From NCBI GenBank assembly GCA_965209015.1, contig OZ242367.1, positions 2,604,001 to 2,668,000 of the forward strand: 64,000 bases of DNA, written 5' to 3'. Positions 37,035 through 47,200 of the stretch are shown piece after piece. The stretch is from Bin80 sp965209015. Lineage in GTDB: Bacteria > Bacteroidota > Rhodothermia > Rhodothermales > Bin80. The notes under the pieces were generated by a model. The model made no database searches, was not told where the DNA came from, and was given only the letters and a program-made list of their open reading frames with translations. The stretch's first letter is position 1. Every line of letters begins with the position of its first letter. The translations under genes were made by a program, and so were the position numbers.

Positions 37035-37403
37035 ATGGAGACGAAACGTAGAACATATGCGAAAAGCATCCCCCGATCCACGCAAAATCTATTCATTTTT
37101 CATTCTGGGGCAACAAATCTAGACATGTTTATAATTTCCGATCATAATCTGAGTACGTATGCCGTAGACAAAATGAGCGAGGCTAAACAGGTTCATTTCC
37201 AGATAGATACCGGAACCAATCCATCCATAGACATGTCTAATGGACTACAACACAGACATGTACTATGTCCGTACCCTTCCAATCCAAATTTACCCCCGAC
37301 CGTGGACCTTCCCCGTATTTCCACGGACGAACGAAGATACTGGAGAATTTTCAAAAACTTCTTGGGTATTCATCCCAAAATACATGGGGGACCACCTTTC
37401 TGA
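37035..37403 (+). CDS. Possible leader ORF, unit 2
   Basis: Starts METKRRTYAKSIPRS as in unit 1 but remains open for 122 codons, running past the ATPase start in another frame. Only the first 46 residues resemble the unit 1 ORF, so the later part is probably not real coding sequence. Confidence 0.25.
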   Translation: METKRRTYAKSIPRSTQNLFIFHSGATNLDMFIISDHNLSTYAVDKMSEAKQVHFQIDTGTNPSIDMSNGLQHRHVLCPYPSNPNLPPTVDLPRISTDERRYWRIFKNFLGIHPKIHGGPPF

Positions 37404-38449
37404 TCCAAGGTGCACCTGGGGTGGGAAAGACGGCTTTACTCTATCAAATGGAGAAAGAGGCTCTGGATCGTCAGTGGGAAGTCGTTTACATTAACTTGCA
37501 AGACCTGTGCGACCCTGCTCATCTGGCCCAAACCTCTGGGGAGTCTTATGTTACTCGGAAACAAACTGCCACGAACTTAGACGCTAAGGTGGTATCCAGA
37601 GAGTATGTAAAAGAAGTTTCGGGGGACTCAAGCGTAATTCAGGTATTGAAAAAGTTGGTTCCTGATCATGGAATGGTTCTGGTTCTTGATGAAGCTCAAC
37701 GAATTGCTGCTTTTGCTGGTAAACCAGAAGAGCTTAAAGTAATGGAGCTACTGGACGTAATCCATAATGGCAAATTGGGTAAGCCGGCAATCCTTCTGGC
37801 GGCGGGATTGGGGCCGACAAAGGCCTCTTTTGGGAAACTGGGGATTTCAAGATTTTCAGAGGACTGCGTTGTGGAGTTGAGTGCATTGAGTAAGGAATCC
37901 GAACGCTTAGTGATTGAGGATTGGATCAAAAAGGAGGGGAGAGGACAAGGGGATTCGTCAGCATGGCTTGATGCAATCGCAAAGGAAACGCATGGATGGC
38001 CCCGACATGTCCACTCTTATGCAAAACACGCTTCGGAATATCTGAAAGCAAATGGTGGTGCTATGACACCAGACGGATTAAACTCTGTATTGGAAGCTGG
38101 ACACAAAGCTCGCAAAGTGTATTACAAACAACGAGTCGACGATCTTGAACCCGACGAAATCCAGTGTTTAGTAGGTTCCATTCTAGATCGTTCAGTAGGA
38201 CATCCTATTCCACGCTTACAAATAATGTCTGCATTTATAGACAACTACGGTGACAGTAGAGCAGAAAAATTGTTCAAGAACTTTGTTAGTAAAGGAATTT
38301 TAGAAAAAAGAGAGAGGGGATATGTTGTCCCCATTCCATCTATGCACGACTGGTTAAAGGAGACCTATACCAGAGAAAACATTGAGACACCCCGCGAACC
38401 GCAGAAAAGTCGCGTAGATCATGACCGCGACGCAGGGTTTGGAAGGTGA
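37265..38449 (+). CDS. AAA_22-like P-loop ATPase, tandem copy 2
   Basis: 394-residue paralogue of the gene at 35770. Shared parts: DRGPSPYFHGR at the N-terminus, Walker A GAPGVGKTAL (49-58), Walker B MVLVLDEAQ and the long C-terminal half with LSKESERLVIEDWIKK, ETHGWP and GGAMTPDGLNSVLE. The segment between Walker A and about residue 170 hardly aligns with copy 1, so the pair is a mosaic. No recognised partner lies nearby. Probable cytoplasmic sensor or switch ATPase, function unknown. Confidence 0.8.
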   Translation: MSVPFQSKFTPDRGPSPYFHGRTKILENFQKLLGYSSQNTWGTTFLIQGAPGVGKTALLYQMEKEALDRQWEVVYINLQDLCDPAHLAQTSGESYVTRKQTATNLDAKVVSREYVKEVSGDSSVIQVLKKLVPDHGMVLVLDEAQRIAAFAGKPEELKVMELLDVIHNGKLGKPAILLAAGLGPTKASFGKLGISRFSEDCVVELSALSKESERLVIEDWIKKEGRGQGDSSAWLDAIAKETHGWPRHVHSYAKHASEYLKANGGAMTPDGLNSVLEAGHKARKVYYKQRVDDLEPDEIQCLVGSILDRSVGHPIPRLQIMSAFIDNYGDSRAEKLFKNFVSKGILEKRERGYVVPIPSMHDWLKETYTRENIETPREPQKSRVDHDRDAGFGR

Positions 38450-38715
38450 TCCCCTTCTATTCAATTCCCGTATAAATTATAGACGAGGTGGCTGCCGGAG
38501 CGCAGAAGAAAATTGCCGCGGGCTGTAAGGATATAAAATCATCCGGTCTCAGATATAAATCCTATGCGAACTGGGATATCGTGCAATACTCAGGTCTGTT
38601 CGCCTCAATGAAAATCAACGATCCATAATTAAACTTTAGATTCCAGCAACTGTAGAAAATTTCGTCATCATGTATCCAGCTTTAGCGAGTAAATCATCTG
38701 CCCATTGAAAATCCC

Positions 38716-39996
38716 ATGAATCAATCGGTCTCTGGCGCGATTCACTTTGCAGGGAAGGCCAAGCTGCCCACAGATAAATCTATTGCCCACCGAGTAGCTC
38801 TCTCCGCATCCATCGCAGAAGGGGTTTCCACAATACATAATTTCCCCGCGAGTGCAGACCCACAGAGCACGCTCTCCTGTCTGAGGCAGTTGGGGGTTCC
38901 GATTAAAGTTATCCCCGATCAAAGCGTAATTATTGAGGGAGTCGGCAAAAATGGCATTCGCAAGCCAGATGCCCCACTCGATTGTGGAAATTCTGGTACA
39001 ACCATGCGCCTACTCGCTGGAATACTCGCTGGACAGCCTTTTGAAAGTCAAGTCATTGGAGATGCCTCACTCAGCACCCGCCCCATGGGCCGAATTGCAG
39101 AACCCTTACGGACGATGGGAGCCCATATCTCACTCTGTGATGGACATGCTCCCATCCAAATCCATCGCTCAAGTGGCTTAAAGAGTATTGACTACCGACT
39201 CCCTGTTCCATCTGCACAAGTGAAATCCTGTATACTACTTGCAGGACTCTGGGCCAGTGGAACTACGATGGTTCGAGAAACCATCCCGTCGCGTGACCAC
39301 ACCGAACGAATGTTGAACCTTCCAGTCTCTCAATCTGACCATGAATGGTTGATCTGCTCCGATTCATCTCATCCCATTCCGTATGGCTCGTTTACTCTAC
39401 CCGGTGATTTTTCTGCTGCGGCATTTATTCTCGTCGCAACCTCAATCGTAGGAACTGGTCCCGTCTACCTCTCAAAAGTTGGGTTGAATCCAAGTCGGAC
39501 AGGGTTACTCACCGTACTTGATCGAATGGGGGCAGACATTCAAATCACTGAACTATCCACCGCTGGAGTAGAGCCAGTAGGAAATCTAACCGCGCGACGG
39601 ACTCAATTACGGGGAGTTACGATTGGAGGTAGTCAAATTCCAAATATAATTGATGAAATCCCCATCATCGCTGTTGCTGGCGCATTCGCTACAGGAACGA
39701 CCGTCATACGCGACGCGGCAGAACTGCGCCATAAGGAGTGCGATCGGATCCAAGCAACCGTAATGAATCTCCGTAAATTGGGGGCAGAGATTGAAGAGTT
39801 TGATGATGGGTTTGCGATTACCGGGATGATCCCCCTGCGTGGGAATATTGTCTCAAGCTATGATGATCATCGAATTGCAATGGCGATGGGCGTGGCTGGA
39901 CTTGGAGTAAGTGGCACAACGACGATTCAGAATGCAGATGCTGCCTCTGTTTCTTTTCCAGAATTCTGGGATACAATAAACATGCTGCAAGGATGA
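38716..39996 (+). CDS. aroA: 3-phosphoshikimate 1-carboxyvinyltransferase (EPSP synthase)
   Basis: 426 residues, the sixth step of the shikimate pathway. The phosphoenolpyruvate and shikimate-3-phosphate site motifs are present: PTDKSIAHR with Lys21, NSGTTMRLLAG, RPMGRI, DEIPIIAVA and RHKECDRI. It is cytoplasmic. It is a stand-alone gene, convergent with the following minus-strand gene with no spacer. Confidence 0.96.
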   Translation: MNQSVSGAIHFAGKAKLPTDKSIAHRVALSASIAEGVSTIHNFPASADPQSTLSCLRQLGVPIKVIPDQSVIIEGVGKNGIRKPDAPLDCGNSGTTMRLLAGILAGQPFESQVIGDASLSTRPMGRIAEPLRTMGAHISLCDGHAPIQIHRSSGLKSIDYRLPVPSAQVKSCILLAGLWASGTTMVRETIPSRDHTERMLNLPVSQSDHEWLICSDSSHPIPYGSFTLPGDFSAAAFILVATSIVGTGPVYLSKVGLNPSRTGLLTVLDRMGADIQITELSTAGVEPVGNLTARRTQLRGVTIGGSQIPNIIDEIPIIAVAGAFATGTTVIRDAAELRHKECDRIQATVMNLRKLGAEIEEFDDGFAITGMIPLRGNIVSSYDDHRIAMAMGVAGLGVSGTTTIQNADAASVSFPEFWDTINMLQG

Positions 39997-40341
39997 TCAC
40001 TCACTAAGTGACTCAGGGTAGTCTCTACCCGGAATCCATAGGTGACGTGAGAGGATGACACAACCCTCTTCGTCAAATGTGATGCCCTCCGTCCGAAGCA
40101 GCCTCTCCATCAGATTAGGATCGCCAAAATTCCTTGCCCCAGTCAATGCACCGTGACGATTCACAACCCTGTGGCACGGCAGATGAGATCCTTTTGCAGC
40201 TTTGAGAGCCCATCCCACTGTTCGCGCCGCACTCCTGCTTCCCAGAAATTCAGCAATATGTCCATAGGTGGTTACTCTTGACAGAGGAATCTGAGCAACT
40301 GTATCCCAAACGTTTTGAAAAAAATCACCCCGATTCATCAT
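39997..40341 (-). CDS. MGMT/ATL-like DNA-binding protein
   Basis: 114 residues, only the C-terminal DNA-binding half of O6-methylguanine methyltransferase. VTTYGHIAEFLGSRSAARTVGWAL is the helix-turn-helix and arginine finger, and LPCHRVVNRHGAL holds the Cys that accepts the alkyl group in full-length enzymes. Alkyltransferase-like proteins usually have Trp there, so this short form keeping Cys could be active or only a lesion binder. It ends flush against aroA and overlaps the next gene by 17 bases. Confidence 0.85.
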   Translation of the reverse strand: MMNRGDFFQNVWDTVAQIPLSRVTTYGHIAEFLGSRSAARTVGWALKAAKGSHLPCHRVVNRHGALTGARNFGDPNLMERLLRTEGITFDEEGCVILSRHLWIPGRDYPESLSE

Positions 40342-42112
40342 GCACTCTTAAGATTAAACTCCTGGATGACATGCTCCTTGATATTTGATCCTGAACAGTG
40401 ATGGTAACTAAAATTTCCCCTGTATATTGATTGAGATCCAACAGAATTTCCTCCCGTTCTGTCCGACTTTGACCTTCTAACCCTACACTCGTAGATGAAG
40501 TACGTCCTCGTTTCGCTGATATCTCATAGGTAACCGTGTATCGCGTTCTGTCATCTAGCCCGAAAGTGAGATGATAGATTTCAAAAGCTAGACCGAATCT
40601 CGTCTTTTTTTGAATCCACATATGAGGCCACGGAAAGGGTTCATCCGTACCCGTATAGACGAGAGGTTTCAGGTCGCTCATCTCCAACTCTAGCCCGCTT
40701 GCATCCAATGCGTACAGCGAATCAATTCGTCTGGATGCAACACCCAACTGTTTCCCTATACTGTCTGGTATGACTTCGTATTGATTCCATTGGAGAGCTA
40801 TGTGATACATACCTACACTCCTGTGCATCCTTATGGTCTGTACCGGAATGGTTACCTCCTGAATGCCCGAGGGAGTCTGGACTCGGATCGCATCGGTATT
40901 GCTCTGAATAGGGACATGGTTCCCTGTTTCTTGTGCTGAATAGATCTGGATGATATACCCCATAGCCGAGTGATCTTCTGAGACGTAAAACCTTCCAAAT
41001 TCAGGATGCCAATAGATCTCCGTCGTAGTCGTACCATCAGGCTTTAGAAATCGTGCATGACGTATGGCCAAAGGGAAAGTCGGAAGCGTTTGAAGCACAT
41101 CTGATGTACTTGGAGGGAGAAGAATTTCTCTTTGATAGGTCGCCTGTTGATCTTCCGACCGGGCATTTAAGATCATACCCTGTGCAAAGGTACTGGCAGT
41201 CTGTCCCATATTTCGACCAAGGTCTGAGGGTTGAGATCTTTCGCCTTGGGTCAAGTTCCCCGCTCCGGTGATGATCTTTGCATTCTCTATGGGATCCCGA
41301 CTCTGCAATCGTCCAGTTTCCTCGTTGGCCGACAACCACTGATCCAAATCACTGAATCTTGTGCCAAAAAACTGGTGCTCCAATGCGAGTTGTCGATAGA
41401 TGGACCGCATGACGGCAAGAACCATTTTAGATTTGACCTGCCCACGCCCGCCCTGCCCCAAACCTGCACGTAATCCGTGAGGGAGCAGATCAGCAGAAGT
41501 CCCTGTACGATAAGAGGTTCCATCCCTTATAAATAGGAAGTATGCATCCCGATCAAGATTCAGGTATCTCCAGAATTCATTGTCTGGAAAATCTTCAGGG
41601 CTCACTGCAACCCCAGGTTGATAGACCGCATCTATGAGTAGTGGATCATCAAAGACGATCCGAGTACTCCGCTCTGGAGCTCCATAGCGCACATAAATTT
41701 CGCCTCGGGTATCATATCCAGTCAGGCATGTAGAACACGCATAGTGTTCCAATGCATACTGAATGCGTCGGACATGTTCAACTATACGCTCATTGACTAT
41801 GGAAGCCGGGAGTGGATCCTGACTTCTCCACCAACTTAGAACCATGTTCCGCACACTCTCATTTGTCAGGACCGACTCTGATTCGATAATCCGTTTGGTC
41901 AGGGATTCAGGGAGAATGGGAATGAGCCTCCACAACTCGTCTGTAAGAGAACCCTCATCTGTCCCTTCAAGGAAGAGCGACTCATACTCGGCTACGGACT
42001 GGGCTAACTCCACTAAATCTATGGACTGCGACCAAACATTCTGTCCCACCAAGTGAGATAATATGAACCAAAACGGGATGCTACTTCTAACCCACCACTG
42101 GATCATGATCAT
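40325..42112 (-). CDS. Exported GWxTD-like domain protein
   Basis: 595 residues with an N-terminal signal (WWVRSSIPFWFILSHLVGQ). A central segment TGYDTRGEIYVRYGAPE followed by FWRYLNLDRDAYFLFI matches the start of the GWxTD domain, although the exact GWxTD tetrad is degenerate. The C-terminal part is beta-rich. The family is found in Bacteroidota envelopes with unknown function. Its start overlaps the upstream CRTAC1-like gene by 4 bases, so it belongs to that operon. Confidence 0.65.
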   Translation of the reverse strand: MIMIQWWVRSSIPFWFILSHLVGQNVWSQSIDLVELAQSVAEYESLFLEGTDEGSLTDELWRLIPILPESLTKRIIESESVLTNESVRNMVLSWWRSQDPLPASIVNERIVEHVRRIQYALEHYACSTCLTGYDTRGEIYVRYGAPERSTRIVFDDPLLIDAVYQPGVAVSPEDFPDNEFWRYLNLDRDAYFLFIRDGTSYRTGTSADLLPHGLRAGLGQGGRGQVKSKMVLAVMRSIYRQLALEHQFFGTRFSDLDQWLSANEETGRLQSRDPIENAKIITGAGNLTQGERSQPSDLGRNMGQTASTFAQGMILNARSEDQQATYQREILLPPSTSDVLQTLPTFPLAIRHARFLKPDGTTTTEIYWHPEFGRFYVSEDHSAMGYIIQIYSAQETGNHVPIQSNTDAIRVQTPSGIQEVTIPVQTIRMHRSVGMYHIALQWNQYEVIPDSIGKQLGVASRRIDSLYALDASGLELEMSDLKPLVYTGTDEPFPWPHMWIQKKTRFGLAFEIYHLTFGLDDRTRYTVTYEISAKRGRTSSTSVGLEGQSRTEREEILLDLNQYTGEILVTITVQDQISRSMSSRSLILRVHDESG

Positions 42113-44277
42113 CTATGTGTTATGGGTGAAGAGTCTCCCAACTGCACAGATCTTAATGGGCTCTTCTCAACAGCATACATTCCCTCGCGGATGACAACCA
42201 ATTGCTGGAGAGGCACTCCTGTGAACGTCTCTACCGACTGCGTTGTCGGCCACTTAACGGTGATCTCTTGAATGGAGGAGGCATTTCCAAGTCCAACTTC
42301 TAAACGTAGAGGGGAGGACCCAAAGCTTCCGCCCGTACCGACAACGCGACGTAATGTATCTACATCCGTTGCAACCATAACCTGTGCACCAATTGCACTC
42401 CGGTTAGATGTGGTCCCTTGTAACGACAGAATCACCCATGCATGGCCATGCCCGGGGTTTTCATAGAGGGTGTTCCGCGCAAGATCTCCTTCAAATGCAC
42501 CTCCCATAACCTGATATATATCCTGATCTCCATCATGATCTACATCTCCGAATGCGACTCCATGCCCCTTTTGAAGATGCCCAACCCCACCAGGAACGGT
42601 TACTTCTTCAAACCGGATTCCATCAATATTACGAAACATCCTGTTGGGCATGAGTGCTCGGAGATTTGGATCGCCAGTTCCAATATAAAAATCAAGCCAA
42701 CCATCGCCATCCAAATCGCCATAGTTGGCCCCCATTGTATACATGACCTTATCTAACTCAACTTTTTGGGTTACATCCTCAAATGTTCCATCCTGTTGGT
42801 TCTTATACAACCGCGGTTTCTCAGCATTATTTGGGACTCCTAAGTACTCTGCTGCAATATCGCCCGCGGAAGCACGCCAGCCAGAAACAAATATATCCAG
42901 CCATCCATCTTGATCAAAATCCCAAAACCAAGCGGGAAAACTGTCCAGAGGCTCCTGAATGCCTGCCTCGCTACTAACGTCTGTGAACGTAGTACCCTGC
43001 TCATTCCGTAGAAGCAGATTCGTCTCCCTGTACCGACTAATAAACAGATCGGGCCAGCCATCATTGTTGTAATCTCCCCACACCACAGCTTTCATGTATC
43101 CCATCAGTGCGAGCCCAAATTCTTTTCCAGACTCTTTGAATACTCCATCTCCCAAGTTGATAAACAATTCACTTGGATGACGTCCGGCTTGGGGGGTTGA
43201 CTCATTCCCTACAAATAGATCCAAATCCCCGTCGCAATCAAAATCACTCCATGCAGCAGTCTGCGTCGGATGACGGGAATAAATTCCTACATCCCGAGTC
43301 ACATCTTGGAACCTTCCGCGGCCATCATTGCGCAAGAGAGAGTTTGGATGTCCTTCACTTAGCCAAGCTCCACGCAAGACAAGTATATCCTGGTCACCAT
43401 CATTGTCATAATCCGCATGTATCAGATTCAGTCCTCCGGTCAACCCACTTAATCCTGCTGCGTCTGTGCGCTCTTTGAACCCACCATCCCCATTATTTTC
43501 AAAATATCGAAGTGGATCTCGTAATCCCCAAGAAGAGACCATGAGATCCAACCAGCCATCGCCGGATAAATCCTCTAGAACTACACCGCCAGAGAGACCC
43601 GTTACATCTACCCCCAAGATCGGGGCCACATCACTGAACCTTCGGATCCCAGTCCGACTGTGAGAAGATATCATAGGAATACGCCATTGAGGATCAATTC
43701 CTTCTGGGTAACTCCCCAGAGTCATATGTGCTAAGTTGAGTAACCACAATGCGTTCAGATCATCAGGATCTTGGCGCAGGATTTGCTCATACCAGTAGAG
43801 GGCTTTTTCAGAGCCAACTCGTAGGGTATGCACACCCTCGGGCGTAATCGGGAACAGACATCTGGCGGCAGCGTGATTGATGAGACAGTTTTCCTGCTCC
43901 CCGATTCTGAGATAGCTCAGAGCGAGATGATCCATCACGGCTAAGTGCCAAGACGTATCGAACTCATCTGGAGATGTATTCAGGGATTCTAAGATTTCCT
44001 CAAATATTGTCACGGCTTCCATACTCTCGCCAGCACGCAAAAGCTCAGTACCAAGTGACGCCTTGTACTGGATACGATCAGATAAATTTACTGGCGTATT
44101 CATCATTCTCAGTTGTGAAGCACGTGCACGGTTTGCGTGAGCATTACGGCGGGGATCCTGATCGGTGGCATCCGCAATTGTATTCAATTCCTCTGCCATG
44201 TGCAATGTAGACTCTGGTACGGATGAAGTGCATGAAGAAAAAACCAGACAAACGGTGAGTATAATAAAACGAATCAT
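42109..44277 (-). CDS. CRTAC1-family FG-GAP/ASPIC lipoprotein
   Basis: 722 residues. Signal peptide with lipobox near SSC at position 16, then a TPR-like helical region (about 40-170) and a chain of FG-GAP/VCBS repeats with DxDxDGxxD calcium loops (DYDNDGDQDILV, DFDCDGDLDLFV, DGDGWLDFYIG). An ASPIC/UnbV domain closes the chain (SNRSAIGAQVMV...VKWPTTQ). Such proteins sit on the outer surface; the propeller may bind a ligand or other protein. The next gene is a related but longer protein 4 bases away. Confidence 0.87.
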   Translation of the reverse strand: MIRFIILTVCLVFSSCTSSVPESTLHMAEELNTIADATDQDPRRNAHANRARASQLRMMNTPVNLSDRIQYKASLGTELLRAGESMEAVTIFEEILESLNTSPDEFDTSWHLAVMDHLALSYLRIGEQENCLINHAAARCLFPITPEGVHTLRVGSEKALYWYEQILRQDPDDLNALWLLNLAHMTLGSYPEGIDPQWRIPMISSHSRTGIRRFSDVAPILGVDVTGLSGGVVLEDLSGDGWLDLMVSSWGLRDPLRYFENNGDGGFKERTDAAGLSGLTGGLNLIHADYDNDGDQDILVLRGAWLSEGHPNSLLRNDGRGRFQDVTRDVGIYSRHPTQTAAWSDFDCDGDLDLFVGNESTPQAGRHPSELFINLGDGVFKESGKEFGLALMGYMKAVVWGDYNNDGWPDLFISRYRETNLLLRNEQGTTFTDVSSEAGIQEPLDSFPAWFWDFDQDGWLDIFVSGWRASAGDIAAEYLGVPNNAEKPRLYKNQQDGTFEDVTQKVELDKVMYTMGANYGDLDGDGWLDFYIGTGDPNLRALMPNRMFRNIDGIRFEEVTVPGGVGHLQKGHGVAFGDVDHDGDQDIYQVMGGAFEGDLARNTLYENPGHGHAWVILSLQGTTSNRSAIGAQVMVATDVDTLRRVVGTGGSFGSSPLRLEVGLGNASSIQEITVKWPTTQSVETFTGVPLQQLVVIREGMYAVEKSPLRSVQLGDSSPITHR

Positions 44278-44281
44278 TCGA

Positions 44282-47200
44282 TTACTTACTGAACGAAAGT
44301 ACGCTGCTTCTCCCCTCCAAATTCACTCGTACCGGCTCTTGTCCTGGCCAGGTGATTTCAATCGCAGTTGGAGGTATATCTCGTAATCCGAGAGTTGTTG
44401 AGGTTGCATTTTGTGACCAATATCCGGACCCCGCAGTAATTATTCGTGCCGGACCTCGAGTACTATCTGAGTAGACGATGTGCATTACAGCTCCAATCGC
44501 ATCTGGGGGACGATTAAATTGAATGTAGATTCCATCCTGACTTGAAAGTTTGCGGTACAGGAGTGTTGGACCGTTATGTTGGGCAAAGGCAATCTCCTCC
44601 TGATGATCTCCATTAAAATCTCCGACCGAGACTGCCCTCCCCTCCCCATAAACTTTGAATCCAGAATGATCTGCCGGGGTAAACGTTCCGTCGCCATGAC
44701 CGAGAAGAAGCAGGGCGCGCCCTGCATCCTGCCTCGGAGTTGATAGGGGATAAGCGAACCAGTTTTGGGACAGAAGAATATCCTCGTGTCCATCCAAATT
44801 CGCATCCAATACAGCTGGAGCAATGCCAGCACTGTACTGTGCCTCCGAGTGCAATGGATGACGTTCAAAGTGATCTCCCAGATTTAGAAAAAGACTTGTT
44901 GCATATTCACTGGTTTCAAGCTCCTGGGCAGGTCTACTCTGTGGAGGAATTAGCTCCGATACATCTACGATACTGAACTCTCTGTGCGAGCGAATACCCA
45001 TATGAACTGGAGAAATAACCTGAACCAGATCCGTGAGTATTTGAGCTGGACGGTAAATCTCTGTTACTGGATCAAAGAATGATTGGAGGATATCCATTCT
45101 TCCATTCGCGTTAAGATCCCCATAATGTAGATAAACATGGGTATTGCGACCATATCGGTGATTCCATCCAGCATTTGATGCTATTATGTCCAATGCGCCA
45201 TCTTCATTAAAATCACCAAGCGCGACTCCCTTCCACCAGCCCTTATGTGCGGCCAAACCGAGTAGTTCTGTCTGATCAATGAACCGATCTGCTTCCCCTT
45301 TGAATACCCGAACAGCCCCCCACTCAGTGGCAAGTACAAGATCACTATATCCATCACCATCCAGATCACCGAATACGCTACCATTTACGAGTCCTAATTG
45401 GCGCAATGGTTCACTAAATTCTACGCTGAGTCTGTAGGAACCCTCACGATTGAGATAGACACGACTATCTGCGGCACTGGGGTACTCACCGGGGATAAAT
45501 TGTCCCCCTACGAATAGGTCAAGATCTCCGTCAAGATCCACATCCATTAAGGACAAGGGGCCTGGTGCACCGATGCCGAACGGAAGAATTTGATGTTGTA
45601 TTTCTTTGGTATCCGGTGTGACGTCGAAAATATGGATCCAAGAAGAGTCTGGAAAACGTTCATAATTGGATTCTCCTATCATGATACGTGTGAGATTATT
45701 TTCAATTGGAACGGCAACCATACCTACTGCATCACCTTTCAAAAAATTAAGGATTGGCCTGCCATTCAGCCGAATCCTGTGACCTCTTCCGCCACCTTGA
45801 AGAAGTTCAAACTGGCCGTCATGATTGATATCTACAGCGACCAGAGCCGGTCCTTGCCGACTCAAGCGCCACGGTAGAAGAGGTTGAAGTGCAAAATCAT
45901 CAAAATCAGATTCAATCAGCGGTTCAACTTTCTGATAGAGTTGATATAAGGGTTCTTGTTGAGGTACCTCCTGAGCATCGGATGGATCTATTCGACTGGG
46001 CTCCTCAATAATGTATAGTCTGTTCCCGCCGTCTACCTCAATTCTGGAATGGTACCCAAGCGGCCACATTACTTCTATCTGGCACGGGGGATGATCAACT
46101 GCAAACACAGCCATTAATTGGTTGGAAGACAGATAGCTACCTCCCGCAGAGATTTGTTTCATTTGTTGAGGTAGACCAGGGCACTGAACACGTATGGATG
46201 CTCCAACTGCCGAGGTATTCGGGGCGATGCCCTCTAACATCACGGCCAGACGTTGAGATCCTATGTTGTTACGATACACTCCGGGCGCTGCATTGAGCCG
46301 ATTGGTTACAATATCAAGATCTCCGTCTCCATCTAGATCTCCCAATGCCATTCCATGTGCAATATCTGCAGTTTCGCCAAATCCCCACATTCCAGAGACA
46401 TCTTCAAATGTGAGATCTGAGCGATTACGGAACGTGACATTTTTGAGTTTGAGGGGAGGGAACTCTAATAATAGCCTCCTGGCTGCTGTCCAAGAGGAAG
46501 CCTCTGCCATTCGGCGCTGTTCGTAAAGTTGTGCATCTAAATCCTGAACGTCATACAAATGTCCTGTTGTAATCAAGAGATCCTCCCAGCCATCAAGATC
46601 CACATCCATAAAACTTGTTGCCCAAGACCAGTCCGATGCAGCAACTCCAGCATACCAAGCTAACTCTGCGAACGTTGTATCTCCTCGGTTAACCATGAGT
46701 GTATTCTGCATCTCCTGAGGACGAAACGTGTCATCTCCCAAAGGTCCTTCAATGGGAATACGTGTGTTGCGCTGTCGTAGCCGCAAGGAATAATCACGGC
46801 TCAACATGTCCGTTGTGAAAAAATCAACGATCCCATCTTGATTCACATCCGAAAAATCCACAGACATTGTTGCATTGCTGGTCTTACGCAGTGCATGCCG
46901 AGGTGCACGTTGAAATCTGCCGCCTCCGAGCCCAATCCATAACTCATCAGGGCTGTCAAAATCGTTACAGACATATAAATCTGTGATCCCATCGCCTGTA
47001 ATATCATGAAATTTCGCAGTGAGTGCCCAGTCTCTCGGGGTGGAGTTTAGTGGGTTGCCGCTCTCATCCAAAAACGAGCCACCGGTCCATGATACCTCGG
47101 AGAAATAGCCTGATCCATCATTGAGGTAAAACCCATCCGGTTCTGCGAGTTCACTGCGAATCACACGGCTGCCAACACTTTTAATTCTGTAATGCGTCAG

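Larger units (their letters stand above)
37010..38480 (+). repeat. Tandem unit 2: leader plus AAA ATPase
   Basis: Direct repeat of unit 1. The leader is highly similar and the final third of the ATPase is near-identical, but the ATPase N-terminal half is not. The right border has a short third copy of the unit start, as expected from unequal crossing over. Confidence 0.8.
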
